Part shown: one piece after another, positions 9,799 to 18,230 of the stretch | Layout: each line of letters starts with the position of its first letter | How positions within the stretch are numbered: position 1 is the stretch's first letter | Source of the DNA: MED-G105 sp050331095 | GTDB lineage: Bacteria > Pseudomonadota > Alphaproteobacteria > Caulobacterales > Parvularculaceae | DNA: 64,000 bases | Reading direction: 5' to 3' | Assembly: GCA_050331095.1 (NCBI GenBank) | Contig: JBHJHE010000045.1 | Location: forward strand, 11,567-75,566 | Notes under the pieces: model-generated | What the model was told of the DNA's origin: nothing | Database searches by the model: none | Seen by the model: only the letters and a program-made list of their open reading frames with translations | Translations under genes and position numbers: made by a program

Positions 9799-10746
9799 AT
9801 GCGCATCGCCTTCATGGGCACGCCGGAATTCGCCGCCTCGAGCCTCGGCGAGTTGATCGCAAGCGGCGCCGACATCGCAGCGGTCTACACACGGGCGCCA
9901 AAACCCTCCGGACGCGGTAGAAAACTATCGCCGAGCCCCGTCCACGCCCTCGCCGAGGCGAACGGCCTTGAGGTGCGCACGCCGAAATCCTTCAAGCGCC
10001 AGGAAATCGTCGACGACTTCGCCGCGCTTGGCCTCGACGTCGCGATCGTCGTCGCGTACGGACTTATTCTGCCGCAGGCTGCGCTGGACGCGCCGCGCGC
10101 CGGCTGTTTTAATCTTCATGGGTCTCTTTTGCCGCGCTGGCGCGGCGCCGCGCCGATCCAGCGCGCGATCATGGCGGGGGACAAGACCGCCGGCGTCCAG
10201 GTCATGCGCATGGAGGCGGGCCTCGACACGGGACCGATCGCGCTGTCGGAAACGCTCGAAATCCGCGACGACGACACGGCGGGCTCGCTCCACGACCGAA
10301 TGGCGACGGCGGGCGCGGCGCTGCTGCCGCGGTTTCTCGCCGCCCTATCCCGCGACGCCGTCTCGCTGACGCCGCAGGCGAGCGAGGGCGTCACCTATGC
10401 GGAGAAAATCGCCCCGCCGGCCGCGCGGCTCGACTGGGCGCGGTCCGCGGCCGAAATCGACTGGCGCATCCGCGGCTTGTCGCCGTTTCCAGGCGCCCAT
10501 ATCGCGATCGCGACAGGCGATGGGCCCATGCGCGTCAAGGCCCTCATGTCCCGGCGGGTTGATGGCGAGCAAGGCGGAGAGGCGGGCGAAATTTTGTCCG
10601 CCGACGGGCGGCTAGTCGTCGGGTGCGGGGAGGGAGCCGTCGAACTCCTCCGTGTGCAGCGCGCCGGCCGCGCGGCGCAGGACGCGGCGGCGTTTCTGCG
10701 CGGCGTCGATCTCGCGGTCGGCGCTCGGCTTCTGAACGGGGTCTGA
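9799..10746 (+). CDS. fmt: Methionyl-tRNA formyltransferase
   Basis: This enzyme formylates the initiator Met-tRNA with 10-formyl-THF. It starts MRIAFMGTPEFA, the usual Fmt N-terminus, and carries the catalytic region FNLHGSLLPRWRGAAP and the C-terminal tRNA-binding domain. The ATG at 9799 is chosen because GGAG lies 8 nt upstream and family homology starts there; a GTG at 9790 in the same frame overlaps the def stop. The length of 315 residues is normal. It is in an operon with def and truA, with 8 nt between fmt and truA. Confidence 0.97.
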   Translation: MRIAFMGTPEFAASSLGELIASGADIAAVYTRAPKPSGRGRKLSPSPVHALAEANGLEVRTPKSFKRQEIVDDFAALGLDVAIVVAYGLILPQAALDAPRAGCFNLHGSLLPRWRGAAPIQRAIMAGDKTAGVQVMRMEAGLDTGPIALSETLEIRDDDTAGSLHDRMATAGAALLPRFLAALSRDAVSLTPQASEGVTYAEKIAPPAARLDWARSAAEIDWRIRGLSPFPGAHIAIATGDGPMRVKALMSRRVDGEQGGEAGEILSADGRLVVGCGEGAVELLRVQRAGRAAQDAAAFLRGVDLAVGARLLNGV

Positions 10747-10754
10747 CGCGACGC

Positions 10755-11558
10755 GTGGCGCGGTTTCGTCTCGAGGTCGAATACGACGGCGGGCCGTTCG
10801 TCGGTTGGCAGCGCCAGGACAATGGCCCTTCCGTGCAAGCTGCGATCGAAGGCGCGGTCTTCGCTTTCCGCCAGGAACGGCGGGATGTCGTCGGGGCGGG
10901 GCGCACCGACGCCGGCGTCCACGCCCGCGCCATGACGGCGCACGTCGATCTCGAAAAACCAACGACGACGGATGTGTTGCGCGACGCCCTCAACCACCAT
11001 CTGAAGCCGGCGCCGATCGCGGTTCTTCGCGCGCGAGAGGTCGGGGACGATTTCCATGCGCGCTTTTCGGCCCTCGCGCGCAGCTATGAGTATGTCGTGG
11101 TCAATCGCCGCGCGCCCCTTGCGCTCGAAGCCGGCCGCGCCTGGCCCGTTCCGGGCGCCTTGGATGCGGAGGCGATGCACGCGGCGGCGCAAGCCCTTGT
11201 CGGGCGTCATGATTTTTCGACGTTTCGCGCGGCGCAGTGTCAGGCGCGTTCGCCCGTCAAAACGCTTACCCGGATCTCGGTGTCTCGGCAGGGCGAGGCC
11301 GTCGTCATACGGACGGCTGCGCCGTCGTTTCTCCACCATCAAGTGCGCTCGATCGCCGGCTCGCTCGTGGCCGTCGGGCTCGGCCGCTGGCCCGTATCCG
11401 GCGTCGCGGCGGCGCTCGCGGCGCGCGACCGGAGCGCTTGCGGGCGGACCGCGCCGGCGGCGGGCCTCTACTTCGTAAGCGCTGATTACCCCGGCGACGA
11501 GGCGTCAGCCGTCGAGGAACGCGCTCACGAACGCCCCGACGAAAGCCGCGACCGCTAG
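10755..11558 (+). CDS. truA: tRNA pseudouridine(38-40) synthase
   Basis: TruA makes pseudouridine at positions 38-40 of the tRNA anticodon stem. The catalytic Asp is in GAGRTDAGVHA, and the FHARFSALARSYEY and FLHHQVRSIAGSL motifs are present. The start is taken at GTG 10755 (MARFRLEVEYDGG), 8 nt after the fmt stop; a longer open frame upstream has no family similarity. The product is 267 residues. Its last 54 nt overlap, tail to tail, the 3' end of the membrane-protein gene on the other strand. The order def-fmt-truA is common in alphaproteobacteria. Confidence 0.95.
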   Translation: MARFRLEVEYDGGPFVGWQRQDNGPSVQAAIEGAVFAFRQERRDVVGAGRTDAGVHARAMTAHVDLEKPTTTDVLRDALNHHLKPAPIAVLRAREVGDDFHARFSALARSYEYVVVNRRAPLALEAGRAWPVPGALDAEAMHAAAQALVGRHDFSTFRAAQCQARSPVKTLTRISVSRQGEAVVIRTAAPSFLHHQVRSIAGSLVAVGLGRWPVSGVAAALAARDRSACGRTAPAAGLYFVSADYPGDEASAVEERAHERPDESRDR

Positions 11559-12143
11559 GTTCGCCGCGACGAGGGCGGCGAAAAGCGTGATCGTGTCCGC
11601 CACCGAGCGCTCGAACCCGCGCCTGAGGACGCCCCAGATCAGCAGGAACTGGATCGCGAGCGCCGGGAAGGCGAAAAGCCCCACGACGAGGATCGCCGAA
11701 GCCATCGAGCCGGTCGTCAGCTGCATGAACGTCGCCATAAAGAGGACGATCGAGAACGCCGCGGCGTTCATGAACTGCGCCCAATTGTAGCTCGTGACGA
11801 TCGTCGGCGTGCGTTCGCCGATCCCCATGCCGCGGGCGAAGGCGGTGAGCGCGCCTGCGCCGACCAGCCACTCGGCGACCCGAGCGACGAGCTGTATGAC
11901 GATGAAGTTGCGCGAGCCGAGCTCTGCAAGCTGCAACGGCGCTTTTGGCGAAGCGTTCGCAAGCCGGAAAGCTCCGTCGAAGCCGATAATGAAAAATGGG
12001 GTCGCGTAAATCAGGGCACTGAAGGACAGCGCTGCGTCGCCCGGCGACGTGGCGAGACGATCCGCCCAGTCGGCGCGCCCGCGCGCCATCCGCCAGACGG
12101 CGGCGACCTGCGCGGCGGCGTGTTCAAACGATGCGACGGCCAT
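11505..12143 (-). CDS. Conserved integral membrane protein, unknown function
   Basis: This 212-residue protein has a short soluble N-terminus and about five hydrophobic segments (around ALIYATPFFIIGF, FIVIQLVARVAEWLVGAGAL, AAAFSIVLFMATFM, ILVVGLFAFPALAIQFLLIW and TLFAALVAANLAVAAFVGAF). I do not recognise a named family with certainty. The ATG at 12143 lies 7 nt downstream of the dapE stop, so it is probably translated from the dapE mRNA. The same frame stays open upstream through dapE, but that is a shadow. Its 3' end overlaps truA by 54 nt. Confidence 0.75.
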   Translation of the reverse strand: MAVASFEHAAAQVAAVWRMARGRADWADRLATSPGDAALSFSALIYATPFFIIGFDGAFRLANASPKAPLQLAELGSRNFIVIQLVARVAEWLVGAGALTAFARGMGIGERTPTIVTSYNWAQFMNAAAFSIVLFMATFMQLTTGSMASAILVVGLFAFPALAIQFLLIWGVLRRGFERSVADTITLFAALVAANLAVAAFVGAFVSAFLDG

Positions 12144-12150
12144 GGACGCG

Positions 12151-13329
12151 CTAGGCCGCCGCCTGGGCGGCGCGCGCGAGATACCGCTCCAGGAGCGTCG
12201 CGTAAACGTCCGCAAGCGTTGCGATGTCGTCGACGGAAACGCGTTCGTCGGTCTTGTGCATCGTCGCGCCGACGAGGCCGAATTCGCAGACGGGCGCGTG
12301 GTCGCGGATGAACCGCGCGTCCGAGGTCCCGCCGCTCGTCGACCGCTCCGGCCGGCGGCCCGTATGCGCCTCGACGGCCGCGGAGACGAGGTCGAGAAAG
12401 GCGTCGTCTTCGGTGAGGAACGCTTCGCCCGAAACGACGCACGACAGGTCGTAGGCGAGGCCCGTCTGCGCGGCGGCGGCGTCGAGGCGCTCGCGCAACG
12501 CCGCCTCCAGGCTCGCGCCGGTCCAGTTCGGGTTGAAACGCACGTTGAAGCGCGCCGTCGCCTTCGGCGGGATGACGTTGTGCGCGGCGTTGCCGACATG
12601 GATGTCCGTAATCTGAAGGCTTGACGGCTCGAACCGATCGTAGCCGTCGTCGAGCGGCGCCTCAGCGAGCGTCAGGAGCTTCTTCAGGAAACCGGGGATC
12701 GGGTTTTGCGCGCGGTGGGGGTAGGCGACGTGGCCCGCCGCGCCGAAAACCGTCAGCCAGCAGTTGATGCTGCCGCGGCGGCCGACTTTCATCATGTCGC
12801 CGAGCGCGTCGCGCGAGGTGGGTTCGCCAACGAGGCTGTGGTCGATCGTCTCGCCGCGCGCGGCGAGCGCGGCGAGCATTTTTTTCGTGCCGTTGATCGC
12901 GGGGCCTTCCTCATCGCCGGTTATTAGCAGACTGACCGACCCTGGCCCATGCGCGCGCCCCTCCAGGAGGCGCGACGCGGCGCCGACGAACGCCGCGATC
13001 GCGCCTTTCATGTCGGCGGCGCCGCGGCCCCACAGCGCGCCCTCCGCGACGACCGCGGCGAAGGGCGGCGCGCGCCAGTCTTCCTCGGGGCCCGGCGGCA
13101 CGACGTCGGTGTGGCCAGCGAAACAGAAGTGCGGCGAGCCGTCGCCCCAGCGCGCGTAAAGATTGTCGACGGGCGCGGCGCCGGGTTCTTCGAAGGGCAT
13201 GCGCTCGCAGCGGAACCCGAGCGCCTCCAGTTCATCCTCGAGAACGCCAAGCGCGCCCGCGTCCGCCGGCGTCACGGACGGGCAGGCGATGAGTTTACGT
13301 GCAAGTTCGACCGGATCGACGCGCGCCAT
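12151..13329 (-). CDS. dapE: Succinyl-diaminopimelate desuccinylase
   Basis: DapE hydrolyses N-succinyl-LL-diaminopimelate in lysine and peptidoglycan precursor synthesis. M20 dizinc peptidase motifs are visible: FAGHTDVVPPG, WGRGAADMKG, and the catalytic Glu in ITGDEEGPAINGT. The conserved GGTSDARF segment near the C-terminus points to DapE rather than ArgE. The length of 392 residues is slightly above average. It is followed at 7 nt by a membrane-protein gene. The true ArgE of the same superfamily is at 41.9 kb. Confidence 0.95.
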   Translation of the reverse strand: MARVDPVELARKLIACPSVTPADAGALGVLEDELEALGFRCERMPFEEPGAAPVDNLYARWGDGSPHFCFAGHTDVVPPGPEEDWRAPPFAAVVAEGALWGRGAADMKGAIAAFVGAASRLLEGRAHGPGSVSLLITGDEEGPAINGTKKMLAALAARGETIDHSLVGEPTSRDALGDMMKVGRRGSINCWLTVFGAAGHVAYPHRAQNPIPGFLKKLLTLAEAPLDDGYDRFEPSSLQITDIHVGNAAHNVIPPKATARFNVRFNPNWTGASLEAALRERLDAAAAQTGLAYDLSCVVSGEAFLTEDDAFLDLVSAAVEAHTGRRPERSTSGGTSDARFIRDHAPVCEFGLVGATMHKTDERVSVDDIATLADVYATLLERYLARAAQAAA

Positions 13330-13376
13330 GGCGGACGATTACGGAAATTGCCGGGGCCGCGCAACGCGGCGCCGCC

Positions 13377-14021
13377 TCAGGCCATCTCGAAAGCCGGATC
13401 CCGGGCTGCGGCGCGCTGCTCGTCCTCGAGCGCTTTGACGAGCCGCCGGTTGGCTGGCCGGCCGTCGACGAGCGGCTGACGCACGTCGTATTTCATTGCG
13501 CAATAGACTCGAGAGGCGCCCGGCCCGTCGAAGGCCGGCCGTTCGATGCCGTAGGCGTGCACCTCAAAACCGATGCGCAAAAACATCGGCGTCAGTTTGT
13601 CTTCGCAACTCATGACCGCCCATGCGCTGTTGCGGCTGCGCGTCGTTCTGAGCGTTTCTTTTGAGAGGGCGAGTAGCGCACGCGAGCCACGATAATCCGC
13701 TCGCAGAATAAATCGAGATAAAACGACGCAGTTCTCGCGGTAGAGCGGATCAAGCTCGCTGATGCGGTAACGCCGCGCGTAGTCTTCGATAAAGTAATCG
13801 GAGAGAAAGTTGATCCGCCCGACGCCTACGACCTCATCACTTTCGATCGCCACGAGCTGGTAGGCGAAAGGATCGTAGTCGTCTCGATACTCTTTGTAAG
13901 GCGCATTTTCAGTGCGGGCGACGACGTGTTTTTCGTCAATGTATACGTCGTAGCGAAGCTTGAAGACTTTTTCAGCGAGCTTGGAATCGATCGTAGACGG
14001 CGGGAAGACAAGTACTTTCAT
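13377..14021 (-). CDS. FeeM / autoinducer-synthase-like GNAT acyltransferase
   Basis: This 214-residue protein opens with a KVFKLRYDVYIDEKH segment, typical of N-acyl amino acid synthases (FeeM) and LuxI-like acyltransferases. It continues with a GVGRINFLSDYFIEDY strand and VLSRFILRADYRGSRAL, the acyl-carrier/CoA contact region of this fold. The family transfers fatty acyl groups from acyl-ACP to an amine. The exosortase-associated acyltransferase family looks similar, and two CTERM proteins occur in this window. It lies 68 nt downstream of the diiron oxidase gene on the same strand, so it is probably co-transcribed. Product and substrate are unknown. Confidence 0.78.
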   Translation of the reverse strand: MKVLVFPPSTIDSKLAEKVFKLRYDVYIDEKHVVARTENAPYKEYRDDYDPFAYQLVAIESDEVVGVGRINFLSDYFIEDYARRYRISELDPLYRENCVVLSRFILRADYRGSRALLALSKETLRTTRSRNSAWAVMSCEDKLTPMFLRIGFEVHAYGIERPAFDGPGASRVYCAMKYDVRQPLVDGRPANRRLVKALEDEQRAAARDPAFEMA

Positions 14022-14089
14022 AAAGCCCCTCTGCGTCCGCGCGGGTCTCCCACCAACCCCGCACAGCCCCTTTTTTGCGTTGCTCGGAG

Positions 14090-14842
14090 TTACGATGCGA
14101 TAGAACGTTCCGTGACCAACTCGTCCGCGATCTTACCGTCGACGGCCAATTCTTCGTGACACCAGCCGCGCTCGAACGGTTGGCTGACGTCGTTCACGGC
14201 TTCGTCGTACATACGGCCGTACAGCCGGCCCGTAACGCGCATGGCGTGCGCGACCGTATCGTAATCGGCGTCGGTGACGACCAGGCCGTCAACGTACTGT
14301 TCCATTATTCTGTTGTGGGCCATGTCAATCTCGGCGTGATCTCTCAAGAACGTCATCGCGTTTGGCGTGACGCCGATGTTGTGGAGCCAACGAGCGACGT
14401 CCTCTCCAACATGCGTCGGCATGAACTCGAGGAAGAACACATAACCAAGATAACTCAACGGGCTGCCCCGTTGCAGTTGGTAATATGCAAACGCCACTAG
14501 AGCGGATGTGGCCGGAAGCGGGTTTTCGTAAGGGATTCTCGACACCTCGCCGCCGAGCGTTTCGATGTCGTTCAACGCCAACTGGTCGTGGCCGACTTCC
14601 GAACCGGCATGGGCGAAGTAACGCTTGACGAAATCGCGCTGACGGCCGCGCAAATAGATCATCGACATCGCATGAAGCTGGGGGTTTTCGCGGGTCTGAT
14701 GAAAAATCTCTCGCAACACCGATTGGTATTGCGACACGCTAAGCTCGCCGGCCGCCAAAGCGCGCATCGCCGCACAATCGAGAAATTCGCGCAACACGGG
14801 CTGGAACGCCTGTCTGAGCTGCTCCATTTTTTTCGAAGACAT
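14090..14842 (-). CDS. Haem-oxygenase-like diiron oxidase (HDO / TENA-PqqC fold)
   Basis: This 250-residue all-helical protein has a metal-ligand pattern like that of HDO enzymes. Candidate residues are E45/H48 in LREIFHQT, E82-x2-H85 in SEVGHDQ, E139 in FFLEFMP, and H169, D173, H176 in DHAEIDMAHNRIME. Family members such as UndA, BesC and SznF cleave or oxidise fatty acids and amino acids using O2. Its partner gene is a FeeM-like acyltransferase 68 nt downstream, and a membrane kinase-like gene diverges from it. The likely role is oxidation of an acyl or amino acid substrate. This is inference; no substrate can be read from the sequence. Confidence 0.75.
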   Translation of the reverse strand: MSSKKMEQLRQAFQPVLREFLDCAAMRALAAGELSVSQYQSVLREIFHQTRENPQLHAMSMIYLRGRQRDFVKRYFAHAGSEVGHDQLALNDIETLGGEVSRIPYENPLPATSALVAFAYYQLQRGSPLSYLGYVFFLEFMPTHVGEDVARWLHNIGVTPNAMTFLRDHAEIDMAHNRIMEQYVDGLVVTDADYDTVAHAMRVTGRLYGRMYDEAVNDVSQPFERGWCHEELAVDGKIADELVTERSIAS

Positions 14843-15060
14843 CGCGGCGCTCCAACTCGATTAGCGATTTATTAACTGTCCTAAAATCGCATTACCGCGC
14901 GTACGTAGTTAACGCAATCGTAAAAATCCGGTCGCCCGCGACGCCGAGGACGGACGTTCGCGATAACGTTTTTTAAAAGTCGCGCTGCAAACGTGGTTGA
15001 TGCTTTTTGCGTTTTGAAAAGCGTCGATTGGCGGCCGTTGCTTGCACGAAAGGGACTGCG

Positions 15061-16461
15061 GTGCCCCCAGACCAGAGGATCAACGTGCTCACGGCCCGCT
15101 TCGCCAGCAAGTCCGTCGAGGCCGAATTCCAACGTACGGTCGCCTACCGGAACACGCGTCAGAACGTGTTTGGGCTCGCGTTCCTGTCTGTCGTCCTGGT
15201 CTTGTTCTCGGTCTCGGAGCTTCTCAGTCTCGAAGAGCCGGGGCCGGCGGTGGCGCTCCGGTTACTTGCCGGGGCGGTCGGAGGGCTAGCCCTGCTCGGT
15301 TTTCTGAGTCCAGCGCTGAGGGCTCGTCAAGAATTGATTACACTCTTGGTCTGCTTCTTCGGCACCGGCGCGTTGCTCGCAATCATCGGTTCGCAGGAAA
15401 CTTTCGAAGACACGCATTACGTCGCGTACATTCAGGGCTGCATTCTCTTCGCGTTCATATTGCGGTTGAGCTTCACCAATCTCGTCATTCTTTACGCCGT
15501 GGGGCTATTCGGCTTCGGGCTCGCCGTCGCCCGCGTGGCTCCGGTTGAAACGGCGACCGTGAAGTGCGCCTCGATCTTCGTGACGATGTCGATCTGCGCG
15601 ACGGGCATCTACTTCATCGAGCGATACCAGCGGCGCGACTTCATTCAGGCGCGCATCATCGAACGCCAGAACGCGAAACTTTCCGCAATGCTTGCGGAGC
15701 TGCAACGCGATAACGCGCAGAAAATCGCGACGCTGAACCTGCTCGTGCATTTCGTTCGTACGCCGATCCATCAGATCTCCGGTTTCGCAGAGGTTTTGGC
15801 CACCATGGAGCCGTCCGACGACGCGTCGCCGAACGCGGAGTATCTCGACTACATCAAGTCCGCGGCGCGCGACCTCAATCTCAATGTGACCCAATTGTTG
15901 GAGTACCATCGCTTGGATGATGGGGTCGAAAGCGAACCGAACGCCGTCATCGACCTCGCCGAGGCTTTCGACGAAGCGCTTGACCGGCACAATGAGTACG
16001 ACGCCGTCGCGCGCGGCTTTGAGCAAGACGCGGTCGGCGCCATGCGAGGCGATACCGTTCGCCGGGCGCTCGACGGCCTGTCGCGCCGCGCGGCGGCGGC
16101 GGTCGCCGCGGGCGCGGCGGTGCGCGCTAGCGTCGGCGAGCGGGAAGGCCGGCTTTACGCGCGGCTCAACGTCGTCGGCGATGATTTGTCAGCGGAGGAT
16201 TTCGCCCATCAAACGATCCCGCTCGTCGAGGTCACGAATTATCTGAACGCCGATCGTTCCGCGATCAGCATGGACCTGCGCACGGCGGGGCGCGCGGCCG
16301 AACTGCTCGGTGGCGCCCTGACCCGCGTCGACGTCGAGAATGGCTATGCGATCGAACTCGCGGTGCCGAAACGCGACCCCGCGGAGAGCGAACCGATCGC
16401 CGCGGAAACGAGCGACGACGACGAACCGGTCGCCGACGCGTCGCCGCGCGCCGCCGCTTAG
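15061..16461 (+). CDS. Six-TM histidine-kinase-like sensor with degenerate ATPase domain
   Basis: The N-terminal half has six hydrophobic segments (about 37-55, 65-82, 91-110, 123-137, 140-156, 165-185), a membrane-embedded sensor without a large external loop. A coiled linker leads to a HisKA-like helix with His230 in LLVHFVRTPIHQISGF. The catalytic part is atypical. Where N-box and G1 should be, the sequence has RALDGLSRRAAAAV and NVVGDDLSAED, and no clear GxGxG lid is seen. It may be a pseudokinase or phosphatase. GTG 15061 is chosen because AAGGGA lies about 6 nt upstream; a TTG at 15007 is in the same frame. It is divergent from the diiron-oxidase operon across about 218 bp. Confidence 0.75.
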   Translation: MPPDQRINVLTARFASKSVEAEFQRTVAYRNTRQNVFGLAFLSVVLVLFSVSELLSLEEPGPAVALRLLAGAVGGLALLGFLSPALRARQELITLLVCFFGTGALLAIIGSQETFEDTHYVAYIQGCILFAFILRLSFTNLVILYAVGLFGFGLAVARVAPVETATVKCASIFVTMSICATGIYFIERYQRRDFIQARIIERQNAKLSAMLAELQRDNAQKIATLNLLVHFVRTPIHQISGFAEVLATMEPSDDASPNAEYLDYIKSAARDLNLNVTQLLEYHRLDDGVESEPNAVIDLAEAFDEALDRHNEYDAVARGFEQDAVGAMRGDTVRRALDGLSRRAAAAVAAGAAVRASVGEREGRLYARLNVVGDDLSAEDFAHQTIPLVEVTNYLNADRSAISMDLRTAGRAAELLGGALTRVDVENGYAIELAVPKRDPAESEPIAAETSDDDEPVADASPRAAA

Positions 16462-16534
16462 AGGCGTCCCACGGCCGGCCGGTTCAGTTAACCGCCGCAC
16501 ACTACCTTCTAAGGCGCTAGGTCATTGATTTTAA

Positions 16535-16609
16535 TGGTGCGCGCACCAAGGATCGAACTTGGGACCTCTACCGTGTCAAGGTAGCGCTCTCCCGCTGAGC
16601 TATGCGCGC
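16535..16609 (-). tRNA. tRNA-Val (anticodon GAC)
   Basis: The minus strand folds as a cloverleaf with acceptor stem GCGCGCA/TGCGCGC, anticodon stem CTACC/GGTAG around loop TTGACAC (anticodon GAC), T-arm CCAAG-TTCGATC-CTTGG and encoded CCA at 16535-16537. It reads GUC and GUU valine codons. It lies just downstream of cpdR on the same strand. Confidence 0.97.
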
Positions 16610-16680
16610 CCGTAGCGAGCTGAGGTAGCCAAAACGCAAGGGGCGCGCAAGCGCCGGCGCAGCGCAAGTAAGCGGCCGGC

Positions 16681-17040
16681 TCAGGCGGCGATGACGCGGC
16701 CGACCTCCTGAACGAGATCCTTCAGGTGGAACGGCTTTGAGAGGACCTTCGCCTCTTCGGGCGCGCGGTTCGCCGGGTTAAGCGCGACCGCCGCGAACCC
16801 GGTGATGAACATGATCTTCATATCGGGATCGATTTCGGCGGCCCGCCGGGCGAGCTCGATGCCGTCCATCACCGGCATCACGATGTCGGTGAGGAGGAGG
16901 TCGAACTCGCGCAACTGAAGCTCGGTGAGGGCCTCGTCGCCCTGTCCCGCGACGACCACCGAATGGCCCGCGCGCTCCAAGGCCTTGCGCAGGAACCGGC
17001 GCATGGACTCGTCGTCTTCCGCCAAGAGGATGCTCGCCAT
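16681..17040 (-). CDS. cpdR: CpdR-type single-domain response regulator
   Basis: This 119-residue protein is only a receiver domain. It has acidic pocket AEDDE, phospho-Asp51 in LLTDIVMPVMDG, Thr in FITGF and Lys in LSKPFHLKDL. Length, start (MASILLAEDDESMRRFLRKAL) and the ALNPANRAPEEAKV insert match CpdR. In Caulobacter, CpdR directs ClpXP to degrade CtrA and PdeA when unphosphorylated, under control of the CckA-ChpT relay. The neighbouring tRNA-Val and N-formylglutamate amidohydrolase-like gene match the usual alphaproteobacterial context. Confidence 0.9.
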   Translation of the reverse strand: MASILLAEDDESMRRFLRKALERAGHSVVVAGQGDEALTELQLREFDLLLTDIVMPVMDGIELARRAAEIDPDMKIMFITGFAAVALNPANRAPEEAKVLSKPFHLKDLVQEVGRVIAA

Positions 17041-17253
17041 GTCGTTTCCGATCCCTTCCCGCGCCGGCGTCGCCTCACGGCCGATCCCGCTCTTCGCGCG
17101 CTTATCCTACTTCGCGCCGGCGAAGCAATTTTGACGCCGCGGCCGCCCGCCGCTCGATCGATTACGGCCTCGGCGCTAACCAGCCGCTTAACGAATCCGC
17201 GGATAAAATCGGTCGTGTTGCCGGGCTCCGCGCCCGATGCGATATGACGAGCG

Positions 17254-18225
17254 ATGCGCGACCAACGACCGACGCCGATCCGCCCCGACGTCGCCGCGAC
17301 GCCTGATCGGCGCGGCGGAGCCGACGATCGCGCGGACGCCGAGACGACGGCTGCGGACCGCCGGCCGATCGACGTGGTCGAGCCGCCAGCGTCCGCAACG
17401 CCGTTCATCTACGCTTCGCCCCATTCCGGCCGTCGGTACAGCGCCGAATTTTTGCGGATGAGCAAGCTCGACCGCCATGCCCTTCGCCAGTCCGAGGACG
17501 GCTACGTCGACCTTCTGTTCGACGCGGCGCCGCGGTTCGGCTCGCCGCTTTTGCGCGCGCTGTTTCCCCGGGCCTATGTCGACGTGAACCGCGCGCGGGA
17601 CGAACTCGACCCGCGCATGTTCTCCGACGCTTTGACGACGCCGGTCGACGGCCGCTCGAACAGGGTGCGCTCCGGCCTTGGCGTCATCCCGCGGATCGTC
17701 GCGGACGGACACGATATATATGCGAAAAAACTGAAGTTCGCCGAGGCGCGTCGGCGTTTGTCGACCTGCTACGATCCCTACCACCGGGCGCTCTCGGCGC
17801 TGATCGACGAGACCCGCGGCCGGTTCGGCTGCGCCATCGTCATCGATTGTCATTCGATGCCGTCTCTCGGCGGGGCGCCTTTCCGCGACGGCGACCCGCC
17901 GATCGACTTCGTGCTTGGCGACCGTTACGGCTCGTCTTGCGCGCCAAGCCTGACGAGCCTCGTCGAACACGCGATGTGCAAGCTGGGCTACAGGGTCTCG
18001 CGCAACGCGCCCTACGCCGGCGGCTACGTGGCGAGCGCCTACGGCCGGCCGGAGCAGGGCGTCCACGTCCTGCAGATCGAGGTCAATCGGGCGCTCTATC
18101 TCGACGAGCGGCGGCTGACGCGCCACCAGGGCTTCGCGCGCCTCCGCGAGGATCTCACCTCGCTGATCGGCGAACTGTCGTCCGTCTCCCCCTACTCCAT
18201 GCGGCCGGCCCAAGCCGCCGAATGA
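17254..18225 (+). CDS. N-formylglutamate amidohydrolase family protein
   Basis: The body from about residue 50 matches the family: FIYASPHSGR, then AYVDVNRARDELDPRMF, RSGLGVIPRI, CAIVIDCHSMPS and VLQIEVNRALYLDE. The conserved His, Asp and Glu are likely metal ligands. Classical HutG-type members hydrolyse N-formylglutamate at the end of histidine degradation. No other hut gene is visible here, so the substrate is uncertain. The first 48 residues are low-complexity and the start could be further in. It is divergent from cpdR and convergent with the sRNA, whose terminator sits just after its stop. Confidence 0.82.
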   Translation: MRDQRPTPIRPDVAATPDRRGGADDRADAETTAADRRPIDVVEPPASATPFIYASPHSGRRYSAEFLRMSKLDRHALRQSEDGYVDLLFDAAPRFGSPLLRALFPRAYVDVNRARDELDPRMFSDALTTPVDGRSNRVRSGLGVIPRIVADGHDIYAKKLKFAEARRRLSTCYDPYHRALSALIDETRGRFGCAIVIDCHSMPSLGGAPFRDGDPPIDFVLGDRYGSSCAPSLTSLVEHAMCKLGYRVSRNAPYAGGYVASAYGRPEQGVHVLQIEVNRALYLDERRLTRHQGFARLREDLTSLIGELSSVSPYSMRPAQAAE

Positions 18226-18230
18226 CGGCG

